Shown here piece by piece: positions 8,607 through 17,591 of a stretch of 64,000 nucleotides of DNA. Origin of the DNA: Micrococcales bacterium (GTDB taxonomy: Bacteria; Actinomycetota; Actinomycetes; Actinomycetales; Microbacteriaceae). The stretch spans positions 124,001 through 188,000 of the forward strand of contig JAFKIY010000001.1 of the NCBI GenBank assembly GCA_017306245.1, given 5' to 3'. Each line of letters starts with the position of its first letter. The stretch's first letter is position 1. Both the position numbers and the translations under genes were made by a program. The notes below the pieces were generated by a model. That model did no database searches and was not told where the DNA came from. It was given only the letters and a program-made list of their open reading frames with translations.

Positions 8607-9398
8607 CTACTCGGTACCGCCGGATTGTTGTGCCTCCCAGTCGGCAAGCTTCTGTGGGTCGATGCCGCACTCCTTCACTTCCTGCGCGAGCTTTTTGGTG
8701 AGGCGCGACTTGCCCGCGGCGACCGCGTCGTGCGTGGAGCCGACGTAAATCTGGCCATCCTTCGACTCGCGGTTCACATCGGACGCCTCCTGGCAGAGGT
8801 GGTACACGTTGCCCGACTTGGTCCAGGTGACCTCGTCCGCTCCGGTGAGGAACACGACCGCATCGGTGTCCTGGGCGTACGCCTCCTGCGACGGCGCGTT
8901 CCAGTCGACACCGAAAACCAGGACGGCAACGAGCCCGATCACGATGGCGATCCCGCCCGCGATGCCCTTCTGTTTGCCGTCCATGTCCTTGTTCAGGAAG
9001 ATCATGATGATGAGCGGTAGGAACGCGAGAATGGTCACGATCGCACCGAGCTGGTTCTGCACGAAGAACCGGAATTTGTCCTTCTTCGACGCCGGATCGA
9101 GCCGGTTCGCTTTCTTCCACAGCCACGAACCGACGGAGGCGAGAACGCCGATGACGACGATGAGGCCGATCAGCAGGATGAGGTGCCAGGTCTCAAACGG
9201 GCTCTGCCGCAGCAACCAGAAAATCGCGAACGCCTCCGTGCCGATCGCGACAACCCACAACACCGCGGCGATGATGCGGAATCGCACCGCCTTCGACTTG
9301 GAGTCCGCCGTGGGAGTCCACGCACGTCCGTTCTCCGACGACGTTTCGGCATCCGGAGCCGACTCAACCCGAACGACCTTCTTCTTGCCTTGCGCCAT
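8607..9398 (-). CDS. Membrane protein of unknown function
   Basis: I do not recognise this family with confidence. The ATG at 9398 has a GGGGAA ribosome site and gives 263 residues. After a 37-residue polar N-terminus there are four or five hydrophobic segments (around IIAAVLWVVAIGTEAFAIF, LILLIGLIVVIGVLASVG, QLGAIVTILAFLPLIIMIFL and GIAGGIAIVIGLVAVLVFG). The roughly 85-residue C-terminal part follows the last segment and contains two cysteines (YHLCQE and KECGID) and a Lys-rich stretch. Its start is divergent from the ArsC-like gene. The C-terminal part may be extracytoplasmic, but the topology is inferred. Confidence 0.7.
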   Translation of the reverse strand: MAQGKKKVVRVESAPDAETSSENGRAWTPTADSKSKAVRFRIIAAVLWVVAIGTEAFAIFWLLRQSPFETWHLILLIGLIVVIGVLASVGSWLWKKANRLDPASKKDKFRFFVQNQLGAIVTILAFLPLIIMIFLNKDMDGKQKGIAGGIAIVIGLVAVLVFGVDWNAPSQEAYAQDTDAVVFLTGADEVTWTKSGNVYHLCQEASDVNRESKDGQIYVGSTHDAVAAGKSRLTKKLAQEVKECGIDPQKLADWEAQQSGGTE

Positions 9399-9439
9399 GG
9401 TGTTCCCCTGTCTCAGAATTGCACCAGCATAATGGATTC

Positions 9440-9850
9440 GTGCCCCCTGTCGCGTCGGTATTGTTCGTGTGCGTTCACAACGCTGGACGATCTCAGATGG
9501 CGGCCGGATTCCTTCGGGCACTGGGTGGTGAGCGGGTTGTGGTGCGATCCGCAGGCTCCGAGCCGGCCGAACACCTGAACCCGGTGGCGGTTGAGGTGAT
9601 GGGCGAGATGGGGATCGATATCGCCTCGAGCGAGCCCACGCTGTTGAGCGTCGACGCGGTTCAGGAATCGGATGTCGTGATCACGATGGGCTGCGGGGAC
9701 GCGTGCCCGGTGTTCCCCGGCAAGCGCTACGAAGACTGGGAACTGGACGACCCGGCCGGCCAGGGCATCGAAGTGGTGCGGGGGATCCGGGACGACATTC
9801 GGGAGCGGGTCGTCGCCCTGCTGGGCGAGTTGATTCCAGCGGAGCGCTGA
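9440..9850 (+). CDS. Low-molecular-weight phosphatase-fold arsenate reductase (ArsC-like)
   Basis: The product begins with the P-loop active site VLFVCVHNAGRSQMA, matching the CX5R signature of LMW tyrosine phosphatases and ArsC arsenate reductases. Later come TMGCGDACPVFPGKRYEDWELDDP residues (quoted in part: TMGCGDACP, YEDWELDDP), which are characteristic of the arsenate-reductase branch with its additional cysteines. Such enzymes reduce arsenate to arsenite using thioredoxin or mycothiol. I chose the GTG at 9440; a TTG at 9419 adds seven residues. No arsenite exporter or ArsR gene adjoins it, so arsenate detoxification is an inference from the motif. Confidence 0.85.
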   Translation: MPPVASVLFVCVHNAGRSQMAAGFLRALGGERVVVRSAGSEPAEHLNPVAVEVMGEMGIDIASSEPTLLSVDAVQESDVVITMGCGDACPVFPGKRYEDWELDDPAGQGIEVVRGIRDDIRERVVALLGELIPAER

Positions 9851-9867
9851 GCGCGCGGCTGCCGCGG

Positions 9868-11037
9868 TCAGCGCTCGAGCACGACCGCCAGGCCCTGCCC
9901 GACGCCGATGCAAATGGCCGCCACGGCGACACCGCCTCCGCGCCGCCGAAGCTCGTGCGCAGCATGGCCGACGATGCGCGCGCCCGATGCCCCGAGCGGA
10001 TGCCCGATCGCGATCGCGCCCCCGTGGATGTTGACTTTCTCCGGGTCGAGTTCCGGCCAGAGCTTCAGGCACGCGATGCTTTGCGAGGCGAACGCCTCGT
10101 TGAGTTCGACGACGTCGACATCGGCCCAGGTCTTGCCGGCACGGGCGAGTGCCTTATTCGCGGCCTCGGCGGGGGCGATGCCGAAAATGTTCGGATCCAC
10201 CGCGTGAACGCCTCGGGAGACGATGCGCGCGAGCGGCTCCGTGCTGAGCGCATTCTCGGCGCCGATCACGAGCGCTCCGGCGCCGTCGTTGAGCGGTGAG
10301 GAGTTGCCCGCGGTCACGGAACCGTCCTCCCGGAACGCCGGTTTCAGCCCCGCAAGGGTTTCCAGCGTCGAATCGGCGCGGATGCTCTCGTCCCGGGCGA
10401 GCTCGACGCCGGGAACCGGCACCACCTCGCCGTCGTAGATGCCGGAATCCCAGGCGGCGGCGGCGAGCTGGTGGCTGCGGACTGCGAACGCATCCTGTTC
10501 CTGGCGGCCGATCTCGTACTGGTCGGCGAGGATTTCGGCGGTCTCGCCGAGGGGGATACTCCACTGCTCGGGCATCCTTGGGTTGACCATCCGCCACCCC
10601 AGGGTCGTCGAGAACATGGGTTCGTGGCCTGCCGGGTACGCCCGTTCGGGCTTCAACACCACCCATGGTGCCCGGCTCATCGATTCGACTCCGCCGGCGA
10701 GGATCAGGTTCGCGTCTCCCGTCTCGATCGCGCGGCTGGCCTGGATGATCGCCTCCACGCTCGACCCGCACAACCGGTTCGTGGTCGAACCCGGCACGGA
10801 GGTGGGGAAACCGGCGAGAATCGCCGCCATCCGCGCGACGTTGCGGTTGTCTTCGCCAGCGCCGTTCGCATCACCCAGGATGATGTCATCGACGGTCGCG
10901 GGGTCCAGCGCGGGGTTGCGTTCGAGCAGCTGCGCGAGCACGGTCGCCGCGAGGTCATCCGGCCGGATGCCGGCAAGCGCCTGGCCGAGTCGACCGAACG
11001 GCGTGCGGATCGCGTCGAACACGAAACTGGCGGACAT
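9868..11037 (-). CDS. Acetyl-CoA acyltransferase (thiolase)
   Basis: The 389-residue protein is a full-length thiolase. The nucleophilic cysteine lies in NRLCGSS (C90). The C-terminal catalytic elements are GGAIAIGHPLGASG, with the active-site His, and CIGVGQG, with the second Cys. The N-terminus SFVFDAIRTPFGRLGQAL is typical of the beta-ketoadipyl-CoA/acetyl-CoA acyltransferase group. It either cleaves 3-ketoacyl-CoA in degradation or condenses two acetyl-CoA; the direction cannot be told. It is a single gene, convergent with the ArsC-like gene and divergent from a nitrilase-family gene across an inverted-repeat element. Confidence 0.9.
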   Translation of the reverse strand: MSASFVFDAIRTPFGRLGQALAGIRPDDLAATVLAQLLERNPALDPATVDDIILGDANGAGEDNRNVARMAAILAGFPTSVPGSTTNRLCGSSVEAIIQASRAIETGDANLILAGGVESMSRAPWVVLKPERAYPAGHEPMFSTTLGWRMVNPRMPEQWSIPLGETAEILADQYEIGRQEQDAFAVRSHQLAAAAWDSGIYDGEVVPVPGVELARDESIRADSTLETLAGLKPAFREDGSVTAGNSSPLNDGAGALVIGAENALSTEPLARIVSRGVHAVDPNIFGIAPAEAANKALARAGKTWADVDVVELNEAFASQSIACLKLWPELDPEKVNIHGGAIAIGHPLGASGARIVGHAAHELRRRGGGVAVAAICIGVGQGLAVVLER

Positions 11038-11102
11038 CCGGCTCCCTCGGTGACGGTGGGCTGCCAATTCAGCGTACCCGGTCCCCCCGCCGCGATCAGG
11101 GT

Positions 11103-11184
11103 CCCAAATGAAGGCAATTTCGCGCGGCCAGCGAATTGTGCCCCATCCATGCGGGTCGCGCTGGGCAGTTCTCCTTCATTTGGG
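11103..11184. repeat. 82-bp intergenic inverted repeat, element A
   Basis: Arms CCCAAATGAAGG (11103-11114) and CCTTCATTTGGG (11173-11184) are exact complements separated by 58 bp. It lies between the divergent thiolase and nitrilase-family genes, so it is not a terminator. Its size and layout resemble the inverted repeats at 31573-31653 and 47313-47388, although the arm sequences are unrelated. Confidence 0.65.
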
Positions 11185-11234
11185 TCTGAATTGCGGTGCG
11201 AGTGGGGATGCGCCCGTCTCCGTAAGCTAGGGGC

Positions 11235-12059
11235 ATGGATGACTCCGCCATCGCGATCGCCGTAGCCCAGTTCGCACCGGGCGACGACAAGGCGCAAAAC
11301 CTCGGCACAATCAGTTCGCTGGCCGCGCTCGCCGCCGAGCGCGGTGCAAAGCTCGTCGTGTTCCCTGAGTACTCGTCGTTCTTCCTGCCCGATATGGGGG
11401 AGCGGACGGTCGCGGCAGCCGAGCCGATGGATGGGCCGTTCGCCACTGAACTGGCCGCGCTTGCCACGGACCTCGGCGTGCATCTGGTCGCCGGAATGCT
11501 GGAAACCACCGAGGATTCGCGCCGCTTCTCCAACACGCTCATCGCGGTCGACCCGTCGGGCGCGCTTGTCGCGAAGTACCGCAAAATGCACCTGTATGAC
11601 GCATTCGGCCAGAAGGAGTCCGACTGGGTGGTCGCCGGACCCATCGAGGAGCCGGAGACGTTCACCCTCGACGGCGTCACGGTCGGGTTGCAGACCTGCT
11701 ACGACATCCGGTTCCCCGAGGTTTCGCGGCGCATCGTGGATGCCGGTGCCGACCTGATCGTTCTGCCGAGCGAGTGGGTGCGCGGCCCACTCAAGGAGCA
11801 CCATTGGCGCACGCTCGTCACGGCACGCGCGCTCGAAAACACGGTGTACATCGCCGCGGCGGACCAGGCGCCGCCAATTGGCGCAGGCAACAGCATGATC
11901 GTCGACCCGATGGGCATCGAGCTCGTCACGATCGGTGAGAACACGGATGTCGCCCTCGCCTGGATTTCGCTCGCACGCCTTGCCGAGGTACGCGCCGTGA
12001 ATCCGGCGCTCGCCCTCCGCCGTTTCGGTGTCACCGAGCGCCCGCAGGGGCGCAGTTAG
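11235..12059 (+). CDS. Carbon-nitrogen hydrolase (nitrilase superfamily)
   Basis: The 274-residue protein carries the complete nitrilase catalytic triad in its usual contexts: Glu45 in VVFPEYSS, Lys117 in KYRKMHLYD and Cys155 in LQTCYDIRFPE. Length and spacing fit the small amidase branch (Nit/omega-amidase type), which hydrolyses C-N bonds in cytosolic amides such as deaminated glutathione or alpha-ketoglutaramate. The substrate is not determinable here. The gene ends in a 4-bp overlap with the convergent aminotransferase gene. Omega-amidases are known to work with transaminases, but the opposite orientation argues against a shared operon. Confidence 0.88.
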   Translation: MDDSAIAIAVAQFAPGDDKAQNLGTISSLAALAAERGAKLVVFPEYSSFFLPDMGERTVAAAEPMDGPFATELAALATDLGVHLVAGMLETTEDSRRFSNTLIAVDPSGALVAKYRKMHLYDAFGQKESDWVVAGPIEEPETFTLDGVTVGLQTCYDIRFPEVSRRIVDAGADLIVLPSEWVRGPLKEHHWRTLVTARALENTVYIAAADQAPPIGAGNSMIVDPMGIELVTIGENTDVALAWISLARLAEVRAVNPALALRRFGVTERPQGRS

Positions 12060-13252
12060 CGGCGCAACTCGGCCAGTTGCGCGGATGCGCGCTCCAGCAC
12101 GTCGATCTTCTTGCAGTAGGCGAATCGGATGAGCGAGGCGTAGTCGGCTCGGTGTTCCGGCCGAACGAATGCGGTCACCGGAACACCGACGACGCCGGCG
12201 AGCTCCGGCAGGCGGCGGCAGGCTTCGTCGGCGTCGGGGAAGCCGAGTGGTGCGGCATCCGCGATCACGAAGTAGCCTCCGTGCGGCTTCGACACGGTGA
12301 ACCCGGCGGCGCTGAGTCCAGTGGACAGGATCGCGCACTTGGCTTCCAGGGCGGAGGCGACCTCCCGGAAGTGTGCATCAGGCAGGCCGAGCCCGACCGC
12401 GATGGCCGGCTGAAACGGTGCGCCGTTCACGAACGTGAGGTATTGCTTGACGGCGAGGATTGCCTGGAGGATTTCCGCGGGCGCGGTGATCCATCCGATT
12501 TTCCAGCCTGTCGTGTTGAAGGTTTTCCCGCCGCTGGAGATGCTGACCGTGCGTTCGCGCGCACCGGGCAGGCTCGCGATGGGCACATGCTGTTCGCGGA
12601 ATACGAGGTGTTCGTAGACCTCGTCGGTGACGAGGAGGGCATCGTGCTTGTGGGCGAGTTCGACGAGGAGTTCGAGCGTTTCACGGCTGAAGATCGCGCC
12701 GGTCGGGTTGTGCGGATCGTTGACCAGGATGAGTCGGGTGCGGTCGGTGATGGCGGCACGGAGCTCGTCGTGGTCGGGCTGGAAGTCGGCGCCGCGAAGG
12801 GGCACCGTGACGTGTGCGGCGCGGCCGAGGTTTGCGATGGCTGCATACGAGTCGTAGAACGGTTCGAACGTGACTACGTCGTCGCCCTCGTCGGTGAGCG
12901 CGAGGATGGTGGCGGCCAGCGCCTCCGTGGCACCGGCGGTGACGAGGACTTCCGTGTCGGGGTCGACGGTGAGACCGTAGAAGCGCTGCTGGTGGTCGGA
13001 GATGGCGTGGCGCAACACGGGCATGCCGAGCCCGGGCGGATACTGGTTGATCCCGTCGCTGATCGCCTGGCGCGCCGCCTCGAGCACTTCGGAGGGCCCG
13101 TCCTCGTCGGGGAATCCCTGCCCGAGGTTGATGGCACCGGTCGATACCGCCAGCGCCGACATCTCCGCGAAGATCGTCGGCCTCAGTTCGCCGTCGTCAT
13201 CGAGGAGCATTGCCCCTCGTGCTGCCCTTTGCCACGCGCCGTGCACAGTCAT
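12056..13252 (-). CDS. PLP-dependent aminotransferase class I/II
   Basis: The 398-residue protein is a fold-type I aminotransferase. It shows the substrate-binding start INLGQGFPDEDGP, the cofactor stretch VTAGATEALAATI, NDPHNPTGAIFS, the aspartate in LLVTDEVYEHL, and the PLP lysine in SSGGKTFNTTGWKIGW. The C-terminal Arg that binds the carboxylate lies in SLIRFAYCKK. The overall pattern is that of the kynurenine/methionine aminotransferase and actinobacterial DapC-like group. Both amino-acid salvage and lysine biosynthesis are possible roles, and no dap genes are nearby. The ATG at 13252 leaves about 25 residues before the conserved region; an internal ATG 14 codons in is an alternative. Confidence 0.88.
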   Translation of the reverse strand: MTVHGAWQRAARGAMLLDDDGELRPTIFAEMSALAVSTGAINLGQGFPDEDGPSEVLEAARQAISDGINQYPPGLGMPVLRHAISDHQQRFYGLTVDPDTEVLVTAGATEALAATILALTDEGDDVVTFEPFYDSYAAIANLGRAAHVTVPLRGADFQPDHDELRAAITDRTRLILVNDPHNPTGAIFSRETLELLVELAHKHDALLVTDEVYEHLVFREQHVPIASLPGARERTVSISSGGKTFNTTGWKIGWITAPAEILQAILAVKQYLTFVNGAPFQPAIAVGLGLPDAHFREVASALEAKCAILSTGLSAAGFTVSKPHGGYFVIADAAPLGFPDADEACRRLPELAGVVGVPVTAFVRPEHRADYASLIRFAYCKKIDVLERASAQLAELRR

Positions 13253-13322
13253 GGAACCACGCTAGCGCGAGTTGTGGATAACTACTGCGCGCGTGGCAAA
13301 CGGTCACCTAACGTCGAGCCTT

Positions 13323-13901
13323 ATGAGGTTCCGGTTGCCGCGCCCTGCCGCCACGTTCGCGGCCGGGCTGGCCGTCGTGCTTCTTCTGGCCGGATGCGTG
13401 CCGCCCGACCCCATCATCACTCCGGAGCCTGGACCCGGTGCCACTCCCGTTTTCGCCTCCGACGAGGAGGCGCTCGCGGCCGCCACCGACGCCTTCGCAG
13501 TTTATTTGAAAGTATCCGATCAGATACTTGCAGAGGGAGGCGTGAATCCGGAAAGGTTGCTTGCGGTCGCCACCAAAGAATGGTTTGATGCGCAATCCAC
13601 AGGTTTTGAGGAGGCGCGCGCCAAGAAGCTTCACAGTGTTGGCAAGACGGCTTTCGACAAGGTCTCACTTCAGCAATACGACTCTTCGGCTATTGACGGC
13701 GTTGGAATAGTTCGTGTCTACCTTTGTGTGGACCTGACGGGCTTGGATGTCGTGGATGCGAATGGCCACAGCGTCGTGACGGACACGAGGCCAGACCGGA
13801 GTCCGTTTGAGGTGACCTTTGATTTGGCCAGCGAACCAGCAAGCGACGAGTTGCTGGTTGCGAATGAAGAACCGTGGGGAGGTCGAGATTTTTGCGTTTG
13901 A
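13323..13901 (+). CDS. Putative lipoprotein of unknown function
   Basis: The ATG at 13323 gives a 192-residue protein with a classic lipoprotein signal: basic MRFRLPRP, a hydrophobic core, and the lipobox LLAGC with the lipidated Cys near residue 22. A Pro-rich linker (PPDPIITPEPGPGATP) follows, then a compact domain with one cysteine in VYLCVDL and a C-terminal DFCV. I do not recognise the domain. Base composition drops from about position 13490 onward: the first 55 codons look native, while the rest is noticeably more AT-rich. The downstream gene overlaps by 10 bp. Confidence 0.75.
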   Translation: MRFRLPRPAATFAAGLAVVLLLAGCVPPDPIITPEPGPGATPVFASDEEALAAATDAFAVYLKVSDQILAEGGVNPERLLAVATKEWFDAQSTGFEEARAKKLHSVGKTAFDKVSLQQYDSSAIDGVGIVRVYLCVDLTGLDVVDANGHSVVTDTRPDRSPFEVTFDLASEPASDELLVANEEPWGGRDFCV

Positions 13902-14644
13902 GTTCATTAGTGGTTGCAACGATTGCGTTCTCGACTGCGTTGACATCTCCCGCGGTTGCGAAAACGGGGCATTGCACTGATTTTGAACGGGCAACTTCTG
14001 GCTGCCCTGTCGTTTCGGCCGAGCACGACGGCCACGAGGTCACGCTCGATGGCCGGCTCGATGTCCCGGTTAGTTCGGCGGGAAGCGATCCGGGCTCTCT
14101 TCCGCCACCACCGCCTCCGCCAGCCGTCGACCGGCCAGGCTACACGGTGACGATGCCGGTGACGCTCGCCGATGTCGCCCGGTTCCGCCCCAACCCGGGC
14201 ACCGACCACATGCAGCCGGACGGCTGGATGATCGTGGGCCTTCCCACCAACTTCTACGCTCGCGCCTCGCAGCACGTGAAGTCGGGAACTTTGCTCGGTG
14301 AGGCGGCTTTCGTCCGCTTCACCCCTGCCAGGTACGTGTGGTCGTACGGCGACGGATCCACCCGCACCTCCTCGACGCAGGGGTCGACGTGGAGCGCTCT
14401 CGGCCTCGCCGAGTTCGATGCGACCGCAACCAGCCACACCTACCGGCAACCGGGGCGCTACGTCATCGACCTCACGGTCGGGTACTCGCCCGAATACCGT
14501 CTCGCCTCCTCCGCCGACTGGATTCCGCTGGCCGGCTACGTGTGGGTTCCCGCCAACCGACTCGTCGCGGTCGCCGCCGCCGGAGCGAAGACCGTACTCG
14601 TCGACGACGAGTGCACGGCCAACCCGCGCGGCCCGGGCTGCTAG
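13892..14644 (+). CDS. Secreted protein with probable PKD-like domain
   Basis: A TTG at 13892, 10 nt after GGGGAGG, gives 250 residues; a GTG at 13874 is the alternative. The N-terminus is a signal peptide (LSSLVVATIAFSTALTSPAVA) ending in an AxA site. After a cysteine pair (HCTDFERATSGC) and a poly-Pro linker comes a beta-rich region with YVWSYGDGSTRTSS and later SHTYRQPGRYVIDLTV. These are the W-x-F/Y-G-D-G and H-x-Y-x-x-x-G hallmarks of PKD domains. The protein ends with DDECTANPRGPGC. Such domains mediate surface interactions. It overlaps the upstream lipoprotein gene, so the two may act together at the cell surface. Confidence 0.72.
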   Translation: MRLSSLVVATIAFSTALTSPAVAKTGHCTDFERATSGCPVVSAEHDGHEVTLDGRLDVPVSSAGSDPGSLPPPPPPPAVDRPGYTVTMPVTLADVARFRPNPGTDHMQPDGWMIVGLPTNFYARASQHVKSGTLLGEAAFVRFTPARYVWSYGDGSTRTSSTQGSTWSALGLAEFDATATSHTYRQPGRYVIDLTVGYSPEYRLASSADWIPLAGYVWVPANRLVAVAAAGAKTVLVDDECTANPRGPGC

Positions 14645-14777
14645 CACCGCAAGCAGCAGTGCGGGTGCCGCAGCCCGCTGAAACCGTTCATGGCGCGCAG
14701 TCGGCATGCTCACAGTCCAGACAAATACAATGTTCAGGTTACGGATGGATGCTGTCCGTGCTTGGAAGGAGCACCCC

Positions 14778-16157
14778 ATGAACGACAACCTCGAACCTGA
14801 CGAGACCCCATCCGTCGAACCAACCTCCGTCGAACCGACCCCCGCCGAATCCACCGGAACTGAACAGGTACCCGCAGATCAGGCCACCGCACCATACCCG
14901 CCCGCCTTCGCCGCGACGCCGGCGCCGGCGAAGAAGAAGTCGAACGCCGCGGGCATGGTCGCCGCAATCGCCGTCACCGCCCTGATCGGCGGCGCGTCCG
15001 GCGCGGGAGTCGCGACGTGGGCGATCACCTCCAACCTGAATTCGCGCACCACCGCGTCCGCCCCCGCCGGCCCGGCCACGATCACCGTGAACGATGCCGC
15101 GAACGCCACCAAGATCACCGCGATCGCCGCAACCGCCGGCCCCTCCGTCGTCACCGTTTCCGTCAACGCGCAGTCCGCAGCGGGCACCGGTTCCGGTGTG
15201 ATCCTCACCGAGGACGGTTACATCCTCACGAACACCCACGTGGTGACTCTCGACGGCGAAACCGCTCACCCGACGATCACCGTGCAGACCTGGGACGGGC
15301 ACATCTACACGGCGAAACTCATCGGCACCGACCCGATCACCGACCTGGCCGTCATCAAAATCGAAGGCACCTTCCAGCCTTTGCAGTTCGCCGACTCGAG
15401 CAAACTCAACGTCGGCGACGAGGCGATCGCCATCGGTGCCCCGCTCGGCCTCTCCAACACGGTCACGAGCGGCATCATCAGCGCACTCAACCGCAGCATC
15501 ACGGTGAGTTCGTCCGCCGCACCGAAGGACGGTACAAACCAGACACCGAACGACAACGGTTCCGGGCCGTTCAACTTCTGGGAGTTCCCGGCGCCAGGCG
15601 ACAACGGTCAGCAGCAGCAGGCACCGACCGCCGCCGAGCAGGCGAACATCTTCCTGCCCGTCATCCAGACGGATGCCGCCATCAACCCCGGCAACTCGGG
15701 CGGCGCGCTGCTCGACCTTGACGGAAAAGTGATCGGCATCAACGTCGCCATCGCGGGCACCGGCTCGACGTCGCAGGGCCAGTCCGGCAACATCGGCGTC
15801 GGATTCGCGATCCCCTCCAACCTCGCCAAGCGCGTCGCCTTCGACATGATCAACGGCGGCACGGCCACCCACGGCCTGCTCGGCGCGACGGTCATGGATG
15901 TGCTGGGCGACAGCGCCATCAAAACCAAGACCATCGTCGGCGCGAGCGTGCAGTCGGTGACGGATGGCGGCGCCGCGCAGAAGGCGGGCATCCGGAAGGG
16001 CGACATCATCACCGAGTTCAACGGCCTGCCGATCACCGGAAGCATCGACCTCACCGCGCAGGTCCGTGCAGCCGAGGCCGGGTCCAAGGCCACCGTCACC
16101 TACGTCCGTGACGGGAAGTCCACAACCGTGACGGTTACGCTGGGAGAACTCAAGTAA
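14778..16157 (+). CDS. HtrA/DegP-like serine protease with PDZ domain
   Basis: From the ATG at 14778 (ribosome site GGAAGGA) the 459-residue protein has an acidic Pro-rich cytoplasmic N-terminus (1-55), one transmembrane anchor (about 59-82) and a trypsin-like domain. The triad is His154 (LTNTHVV), Asp189 (PITDLAVIK) and Ser307 (NPGNSGGALLD). A PDZ domain follows (about 355-455) with AGIRKGDIITEFNGLPI. Residues about 243-290 form a Ser/Asn/Pro/Gln-rich insertion inside the protease domain. Anchored HtrA proteins degrade or refold damaged envelope proteins. An adjacent glycosyltransferase follows by 16 bp, though a functional link is not evident. Confidence 0.92.
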   Translation: MNDNLEPDETPSVEPTSVEPTPAESTGTEQVPADQATAPYPPAFAATPAPAKKKSNAAGMVAAIAVTALIGGASGAGVATWAITSNLNSRTTASAPAGPATITVNDAANATKITAIAATAGPSVVTVSVNAQSAAGTGSGVILTEDGYILTNTHVVTLDGETAHPTITVQTWDGHIYTAKLIGTDPITDLAVIKIEGTFQPLQFADSSKLNVGDEAIAIGAPLGLSNTVTSGIISALNRSITVSSSAAPKDGTNQTPNDNGSGPFNFWEFPAPGDNGQQQQAPTAAEQANIFLPVIQTDAAINPGNSGGALLDLDGKVIGINVAIAGTGSTSQGQSGNIGVGFAIPSNLAKRVAFDMINGGTATHGLLGATVMDVLGDSAIKTKTIVGASVQSVTDGGAAQKAGIRKGDIITEFNGLPITGSIDLTAQVRAAEAGSKATVTYVRDGKSTTVTVTLGELK

Positions 16158-16173
16158 TGCCATAGTTGACCGT

Positions 16174-17223
16174 ATGGACAACGAAGAGACCTCCGTGCCG
16201 GGGGTCTCTTTCGTTATCCCCGTGCTCAACGAAGTCGACTACATCGAAAAGGCCATCGCCACCGTGCTCGGGCAGGATTATCCGGGCGACAAGGAGCTCG
16301 TCCTGGCGCTGGCGCCATCGACCGACGGAACGACCGAACTCGTCGAACGGCTGGCGAAGAAGGACCCTCGGATCCGCACCGTGAACAACCCGGGTGCGGA
16401 CATCCCGGCAGGGCTCAACCTGGCGATCCGCGCCAGCACGAACCCGATCGTGGTCCGGGTGGATGCGCACTCGGAACTGGAACCCGGCTACACCGCGGCG
16501 GCCGTCGCCACTCTCCAGCGCACGGGAGCTGCGAACGTCGGCGGAGTCATGTTCGCGCGCGGCGTCACCCCGTTCCAATCCTCGGTCGCCCGCGCGTACA
16601 ACAGCCCGTTCGGGCTGGGCGGCGCCCGGTATCACGGTGGCGCGAAGGAAGGCCCGGCCGAATCCGCGTATCTTGGCGTGTTCCGGCGTGAGGCACTCGA
16701 GAAGGCCGGGCTTTTCGACGAGACGATCCGGCGCGGCGAGGACTGGGAGCTCAACCTGCGCATCCGGTGGGGCGGCGGCGTGGTCTGGTTCGACCCCGAG
16801 CTCAAGGTCACGTACTGGCCACGGGAGAACTGGGCGAAACTGGTCCGCCAGTTCTTCGCCACCGGGGTGTGGCGCGCCGAACTGGTGCGGCGGATCAAGG
16901 GCCGGAATCCGTGGCGCTTCTACGCGCCGCCGCTGCTCGTGCTGGCCCTCATCGCGAGCGTCGTCGTCGGCGTCCTGCAGCTCACCGGAGTGCTGCACGG
17001 CCGACTGGGACTCGCGGCGAGCGTCGTATACCTCGCGCCGATCCTCTACCTGGCACTGGTGATCTGGGTTGCCCTCACCCAGGACGCCGTGAAACCGTGG
17101 CGCGATCGATGGTTGTTTCTCATCGTTCTCCCGACCATGCACATCAGCTGGGGTACCGGATTCCTGCTCGGTCTCATCCGCGGCGCCGGGAACACCAACG
17201 ACACCTCCCGGACCGCGACCTAA
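16174..17223 (+). CDS. Glycosyltransferase family 2, membrane-anchored (ExoA-like)
   Basis: The 349-residue protein starts with the GT2 nucleotide-sugar fold: FVIPVLNEVDYIEKAI, then ADIPAGLNLAIRAS and a metal-site-like RVDAHSELE. The acceptor-side region contains GVFRREALEKAGLFDE and RRGEDWELNLRIR (catalytic ED). The C-terminal third holds three hydrophobic helices, so the enzyme is membrane-attached. The pattern resembles succinoglycan glucosyltransferase ExoA. It likely adds a sugar to a lipid-linked envelope glycan. It lies next to the teichoic-acid-like cluster but on the opposite strand, ending in a 4-bp overlap with the TfoX-like gene. Confidence 0.85.
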   Translation: MDNEETSVPGVSFVIPVLNEVDYIEKAIATVLGQDYPGDKELVLALAPSTDGTTELVERLAKKDPRIRTVNNPGADIPAGLNLAIRASTNPIVVRVDAHSELEPGYTAAAVATLQRTGAANVGGVMFARGVTPFQSSVARAYNSPFGLGGARYHGGAKEGPAESAYLGVFRREALEKAGLFDETIRRGEDWELNLRIRWGGGVVWFDPELKVTYWPRENWAKLVRQFFATGVWRAELVRRIKGRNPWRFYAPPLLVLALIASVVVGVLQLTGVLHGRLGLAASVVYLAPILYLALVIWVALTQDAVKPWRDRWLFLIVLPTMHISWGTGFLLGLIRGAGNTNDTSRTAT

Positions 17224-17558
17224 GGCTTTTTCGGCACCTTCGGTTTCTTCGGCCTGGGTTCCGGCAGGATTTCGGCCGTGCGCTGCACGAGATCCTTAAA
17301 CCACTCGCGGTTCTCCAGCCGATCCCCCGGCACCGCATAGTAGAGCTTCGACCCGGGGTAGGCCGGGGCCATGGTTTCCGGTCCGAGCACCTCCTCGGCA
17401 ACGGGGGTCGGCTTCATGAACACGGTGTCGTCGCAAATGAACGCGACCGTTTTGTCATCGCAGTAGAGCGCGTACTCCCCGAACATGGATCGCACCCGCA
17501 CCGGGAGCGGGTCCAGCTGGTCCAGCACGTAATCTGTCGTCTCTTTGCGCGTCGCCAT
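17220..17558 (-). CDS. TfoX N-terminal domain protein
   Basis: The 112-residue protein is a stand-alone TfoX N-terminal domain: it shows RVRSMFGEYALYCDDKTVAFICDD-type sequence (SMFGEYALY, then VFMKPTP) and ends with a basic Lys/Pro tail. The family is named after the Haemophilus competence regulator, but the isolated N-terminal domain in actinobacteria has no established function, so a competence role should not be assumed. It is encoded opposite the glycosyltransferase and upstream of nothing obviously related. Confidence 0.8.
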   Translation of the reverse strand: MATRKETTDYVLDQLDPLPVRVRSMFGEYALYCDDKTVAFICDDTVFMKPTPVAEEVLGPETMAPAYPGSKLYYAVPGDRLENREWFKDLVQRTAEILPEPRPKKPKVPKKP

Positions 17559-17591
17559 GCACCAACGATAGTTCGCGGCGAGCCCGCGCGG

